7,827 nucleotides of DNA, from contig JAGAFM010000155.1 of NCBI GenBank assembly GCA_017612655.1, forward strand, positions 1 through 7,827, in the 5' to 3' direction. The notes beneath the pieces were generated by a model, which saw only the letters and a list, made by a program, of their open reading frames with translations, did not search any database and was not told the DNA's origin. This document shows, one piece after another, positions 5,735 to 7,827 of this stretch; positions within the stretch are counted from its first letter, which is position 1, and each line of letters starts with the position of its first letter. Source of the DNA: Clostridia bacterium. Lineage in GTDB: Bacteria > Bacillota > Clostridia > Oscillospirales > CAG-272. The translations under genes and the position numbers were made by a program.

Positions 5735-6142
5735 TCAATTTTTCTCTTCATAGATCGAGCTTGAGATCTCGTGAAAATGATTCGTTATGATTTCTGTCTG
5801 ATCCGTTCCGTCAACAAGGAGAGACCGCAGAACTTCCTCTGCCTCCGCGAGGGTCAGCGAATCGTTGGCCAGAATCAGCGGGTGATCCCATCCGAAATCG
5901 TCCATTGGGTAAGTGATTTCAAGGTAGAAGGCGTCCCCGGTGTAGGACAGTAGGATTTGATTGTAATCCTCCGAGCCCTCCATTACAATCGAAGCTGTAA
6001 AATCCTGCTTCTGATGGACAGTTTCCAGAAGCCGGCAATACTTCGGGAAGTCGTCTGCACTGATCGGAATAGCTTTGACGGCAACTTTCATGTTGAACAT
6101 CTTTGTTCTGTATGACCAGTCCGTTCTTTTACGCTCAATCAT
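5735..6142 (-). CDS. Hypothetical 135-aa acidic protein in the DraG-SseB operon
   Basis: Family not recognised. The start at 6142 is chosen because GGAGG lies 7 bases before it and the previous gene ends only 4 bases upstream (6147); longer readings would sit inside that gene without a site. Residues 1-20 are basic (MIERKRTDWSYRTK), followed by strand MKVAVKAIPI, helix DFPKYCRLLETVHQ, strands ASIVMEGS, NQILLSYTG and AFYLEITYPM, a loop DDFGWDHPL and a C-terminal helix LTLAEAEEVLRSLLV, then an Asp/Glu-rich tail. This alpha/beta pattern without catalytic residues resembles small immunity or adaptor proteins. The hydrolase fusion starts 21 bases after its stop, so the two are surely co-transcribed. 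Confidence 0.78.
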   Translation of the reverse strand: MIERKRTDWSYRTKMFNMKVAVKAIPISADDFPKYCRLLETVHQKQDFTASIVMEGSEDYNQILLSYTGDAFYLEITYPMDDFGWDHPLILANDSLTLAEAEEVLRSLLVDGTDQTEIITNHFHEISSSIYEEKN

Positions 6143-6146
6143 ACCG

Positions 6147-7250
6147 TCACCTCCAGATTTCTGCCGCCCGATCGAGATCGAACAGATAGAGCACACCGTC
6201 CTTGTTGAAAACGAACCGGGAACCATAGAACACCGGGAAACCGAACGTCTCGCAATCCAGCGGATTCTCCTTGCCGGGAAGATGGCTGAAATCCAGTTTT
6301 CCGAATGCGAGATATTGTAGGCCTTTTCTGTACATCAGATACATCCGGTTCTCGCAGAGCCCACACTGCCAGGAGACCGCCATCAGACGACAGTCCGACG
6401 AAACGCCGAATTCGCTGAAGCCGTGATAGACGCTCTCGAATGTCTGTGACTCTTCTCCCATCCGGACGATTTTGCCGGAAGGCATCAAATGTGCCCATAC
6501 ATGATACTCGTTGTCCACCGAAAGTGCTGCGCACTCCATTTCTTCCGGCTTTTTCAGACCGCCTGCAAAACTGCCGTCATCCGGTGCCCAGAAAGCCACG
6601 GGAACCTTTGCACTGTCAAGATCGTTGTGCGAATACGATGCGACGATCCCGCCGTTCGGGAACTGCAATACCTGCTTGGCATAAGGGGCGATCTTGTACT
6701 GTCCATTATCGTTCGTCGGGACCATGGGAAGCACGCTCCAGACGCCGTTTTCTTTTCCGCTGACCCTTACGACAGCCTGGATCCCCTTTCTGTCGGGAGT
6801 GGACAGGACCGTCAGAACATCCGTATCCTGGCATTGGAACGCAAATCTCTGAACAATTTCCATACTGTCCAGATCGACCGTCAAAACGCGGAACCGATTC
6901 AGAACATGCGCGATTTCGCCGACTCTTTCACATGTCTCGTCGTCCATCTCGAAAACAAGCGCCAGCCTGTTTCCGGGCAGGAATGCCGGGGAATGAAAGC
7001 GCCAGGGCTCCGCGCTTTTCTGTTCATGGGGATACCCATCGTTCCATTCCTTCTGCCAGCTGAGAATGATCTCGGAAACATCGGCTACTTTCCGGAAGGG
7101 AAGCTGAACAGAGAGTTCTCCGTTTGCCGGGATTTCCGGCAGATCATATTCATTCGTCTCTGCCGCTTCCCCTGCGGCTGTTTCATGCGGATCCGTGTTT
7201 GCGGCTTCCGTGCAATTCCATTCTTCGTCTGGGATTCTGTTTTCTTCCAT
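6147..7250 (-). CDS. Beta-propeller-like protein, first gene of the operon (367 aa)
   Basis: Function unknown. ATG at 7250 has AAAGGAG 8 bases upstream; a reading from 7298 would start before the predicted transcription start near 7292, so it is rejected. Residues 1-45 are acidic and probably disordered. From about 90 the chain is a series of short strands separated by turns, such as RLALVFEMDD (95-104), FRVLTVDLDSMEIVQRF (120-136), DVLTVLSTPD (144-153), QVLQFPNGGIVASYSHND (193-210), HVWAHLMPSGKIVRM (250-264), CRLMAVSW (287-294), RMYLMYRKGLQYLAF (302-316) and SRFVFNKDGVLYLFDLD (344-360). Strand-turn-strand units ending in 'LYLFDLD' are typical of propeller blades, giving perhaps 5-7 of them. 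No signal peptide, so it is cytoplasmic and likely a protein-binding scaffold. Four bases separate it from the next gene. A propeller is my inference; other all-beta folds remain possible. Confidence 0.82.
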   Translation of the reverse strand: MEENRIPDEEWNCTEAANTDPHETAAGEAAETNEYDLPEIPANGELSVQLPFRKVADVSEIILSWQKEWNDGYPHEQKSAEPWRFHSPAFLPGNRLALVFEMDDETCERVGEIAHVLNRFRVLTVDLDSMEIVQRFAFQCQDTDVLTVLSTPDRKGIQAVVRVSGKENGVWSVLPMVPTNDNGQYKIAPYAKQVLQFPNGGIVASYSHNDLDSAKVPVAFWAPDDGSFAGGLKKPEEMECAALSVDNEYHVWAHLMPSGKIVRMGEESQTFESVYHGFSEFGVSSDCRLMAVSWQCGLCENRMYLMYRKGLQYLAFGKLDFSHLPGKENPLDCETFGFPVFYGSRFVFNKDGVLYLFDLDRAAEIWR

Positions 7251-7282
7251 AACCTGTACTCCTTTCACATACCTCATGTTCT

Positions 7283-7336
7283 CTTGCCTTACGCACACAG
7301 TATATCATAGGAGTCAGGACAAAAAACGGACGGGTG
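7283..7336 (-). promoter_or_regulatory. Promoter-like element, copy B, before the propeller-DraG operon
   Basis: On the - strand: CACCCGTCCGTTTTTTGTCC (7336-7317), 12 bases, TATACT (7304-7299, five of six consensus bases) and CGTAAG (7293-7288), about 40 bases before the ATG at 7250. Layout and spacing match copy A at 3863-3916 exactly, offset by 3420 bases. No inverted arm for CCGTCCG was found upstream here, so unlike copy A it is not an obvious terminator, which argues that the shared bases serve promoter function or regulation. It begins 24 bases after the sulfatase stop. Confidence 0.6.
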
Positions 7337-7360
7337 GAGGGCTGACGAACGGAAAATCAA

Positions 7361-7827
7361 TCAGATGCCGTGCTTGACGTCGCGGAAGTACAGGATCTGC
7401 GGGTGGAAGACGTTGTCGCCTTCATTCCGGATCGGACCGAGCTGTCCGCTGCCGGTCGGAGCGGTTTTCGCGCCGTCGAACGGGGCGAGCGTGTATTCCC
7501 TGAATGCCTTTTCCAGCTCTTCAGCCAGCCCATCCCGGATCTCTGCATAGGCGGGATCGGTGAATCGGTTGATTTTCTCTTCGGGATCAAGCAGCAGATC
7601 GTATAGCTGATGCCCGCCGTGAATGCCTTCGTGAACGTATTTGTACCGGCGGGAGCGGATCATTCTCACGGGCCCGTATTCGTCGAGGATACAGATTTTT
7701 CGCTCCACAGGCCCGCGGCCTTCGGTAAGCTCGGCAAGGAAGGATTCTCCGGGGAGTTTATCCTCCGGGGACGTAGGGATCCGCTGGCCGAGGAAGTCCC
7801 GAAGCGTGGGCAGGACATCGCAATGGC
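7361..7827 (-). CDS. Type I sulfatase, C-terminal part (5' end cut by window)
   Basis: The frame is open on the - strand to the window edge (first full codon at 7825-7823) and ends with TGA at 7361-7363, giving about 154 residues of the C-terminal part. Visible are HCDVLPTLRDFLGQRIP (near the edge), the GESFL and EYGPVRMIRSRRYKYV strands (about 7681-7634), LYDLLLDPEEKINRF (about 7603-7559) and the closing helices, all typical of alkaline-phosphatase-superfamily type I sulfatases. These cleave sulfate esters from glycans and need formylglycine at a Cys or Ser in the missing N-terminal half, so activity cannot be judged. Codons are very GC-rich (7441-7500 has 42 G/C in 60), unlike the genes to the left. 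Its family and the DUF4091 hydrolase at the other end both fit host-glycan or algal-glycan use. Confidence 0.85.
   Translation of the reverse strand, partial: HCDVLPTLRDFLGQRIPTSPEDKLPGESFLAELTEGRGPVERKICILDEYGPVRMIRSRRYKYVHEGIHGGHQLYDLLLDPEEKINRFTDPAYAEIRDGLAEELEKAFREYTLAPFDGAKTAPTGSGQLGPIRNEGDNVFHPQILYFRDVKHGI

Noticed and set aside
7251..7298. Sixteen-codon N-terminal extension of the propeller-like gene
   Set aside because: It would begin upstream of the predicted transcription start, and the ATG at 7250 has AAAGGAG at 8 bases.
6489..7310. 273-codon open frame on the + strand
   Set aside because: It is antisense to the propeller-like gene; composition is unlike a protein and no start signal is present.
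1..7827. CRISPR array, insertion sequence, integrase or attachment site
   Set aside because: No spaced direct repeats, transposase-like reading frame or recombinase motif was found; the 20-base repeat occurs only twice, 3420 bases apart, and is explained better as a promoter.

Overview
The window looks bacterial and most likely from a gut- or rumen-type Firmicute (Clostridia). Nearly every gene has a strong AGGAGG-like ribosome binding site 6-10 bases before its start, promoters look sigma-A-like, and the proteins (sulfatase, DUF4091 glycoside hydrolase, DraG-SseB fusion) suit such an organism. No marker gene fixes the taxon, so this is an inference.

Layout: the two edges are GC-rich catabolic genes, both cut by the window. 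On the left, on the + strand, is the C-terminal end of a DUF4091/GH123-like glycoside hydrolase (1-582) with a hairpin at its stop. On the right, on the - strand, is the C-terminal end of a type I sulfatase (7361-7827). Between them, about 790-7320 is a more AT-rich block in which every gene is on the - strand. In transcription order these are: a beta-strand-rich, propeller-like protein (7250-6147), a 135-aa unknown (6142-5735), an ADP-ribosylglycohydrolase fused to an SseB domain (5713-4394) and a 154-aa unknown whose start overlaps the fusion's stop (4397-3933). These four form a tight operon. Then come a conserved Gln/Asn-rich, partly helical 168-aa protein (3829-3323), a 162-aa immunity-like unknown (3029-2541), an N-formylglutamate amidohydrolase (2344-1595), a 76-aa very acidic protein (1542-1312) and a small stand-alone HD hydrolase of the RelA/SpoT/MESH1 type (1228-797).

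How it may work together: the operon contains an enzyme predicted to remove ADP-ribose, joined to SseB and co-translated with a small partner. The rest are small, mostly soluble, mostly acidic orphan genes. The mixture is reminiscent of an accessory island of orphan immunity or stress-response genes, but no toxin, secretion gene, integrase or transposase is present to prove it. Two intergenic regions, before the four-gene operon and before the 168-aa gene, share the same promoter-like element (20 identical bases, a -10 box at the same distance and a conserved CGTAAG at the predicted start site). This suggests co-regulation or duplication. At the left edge of the block, 15 GC-rich codons with a stop and a terminator hairpin but no gene body may mark the insertion scar.
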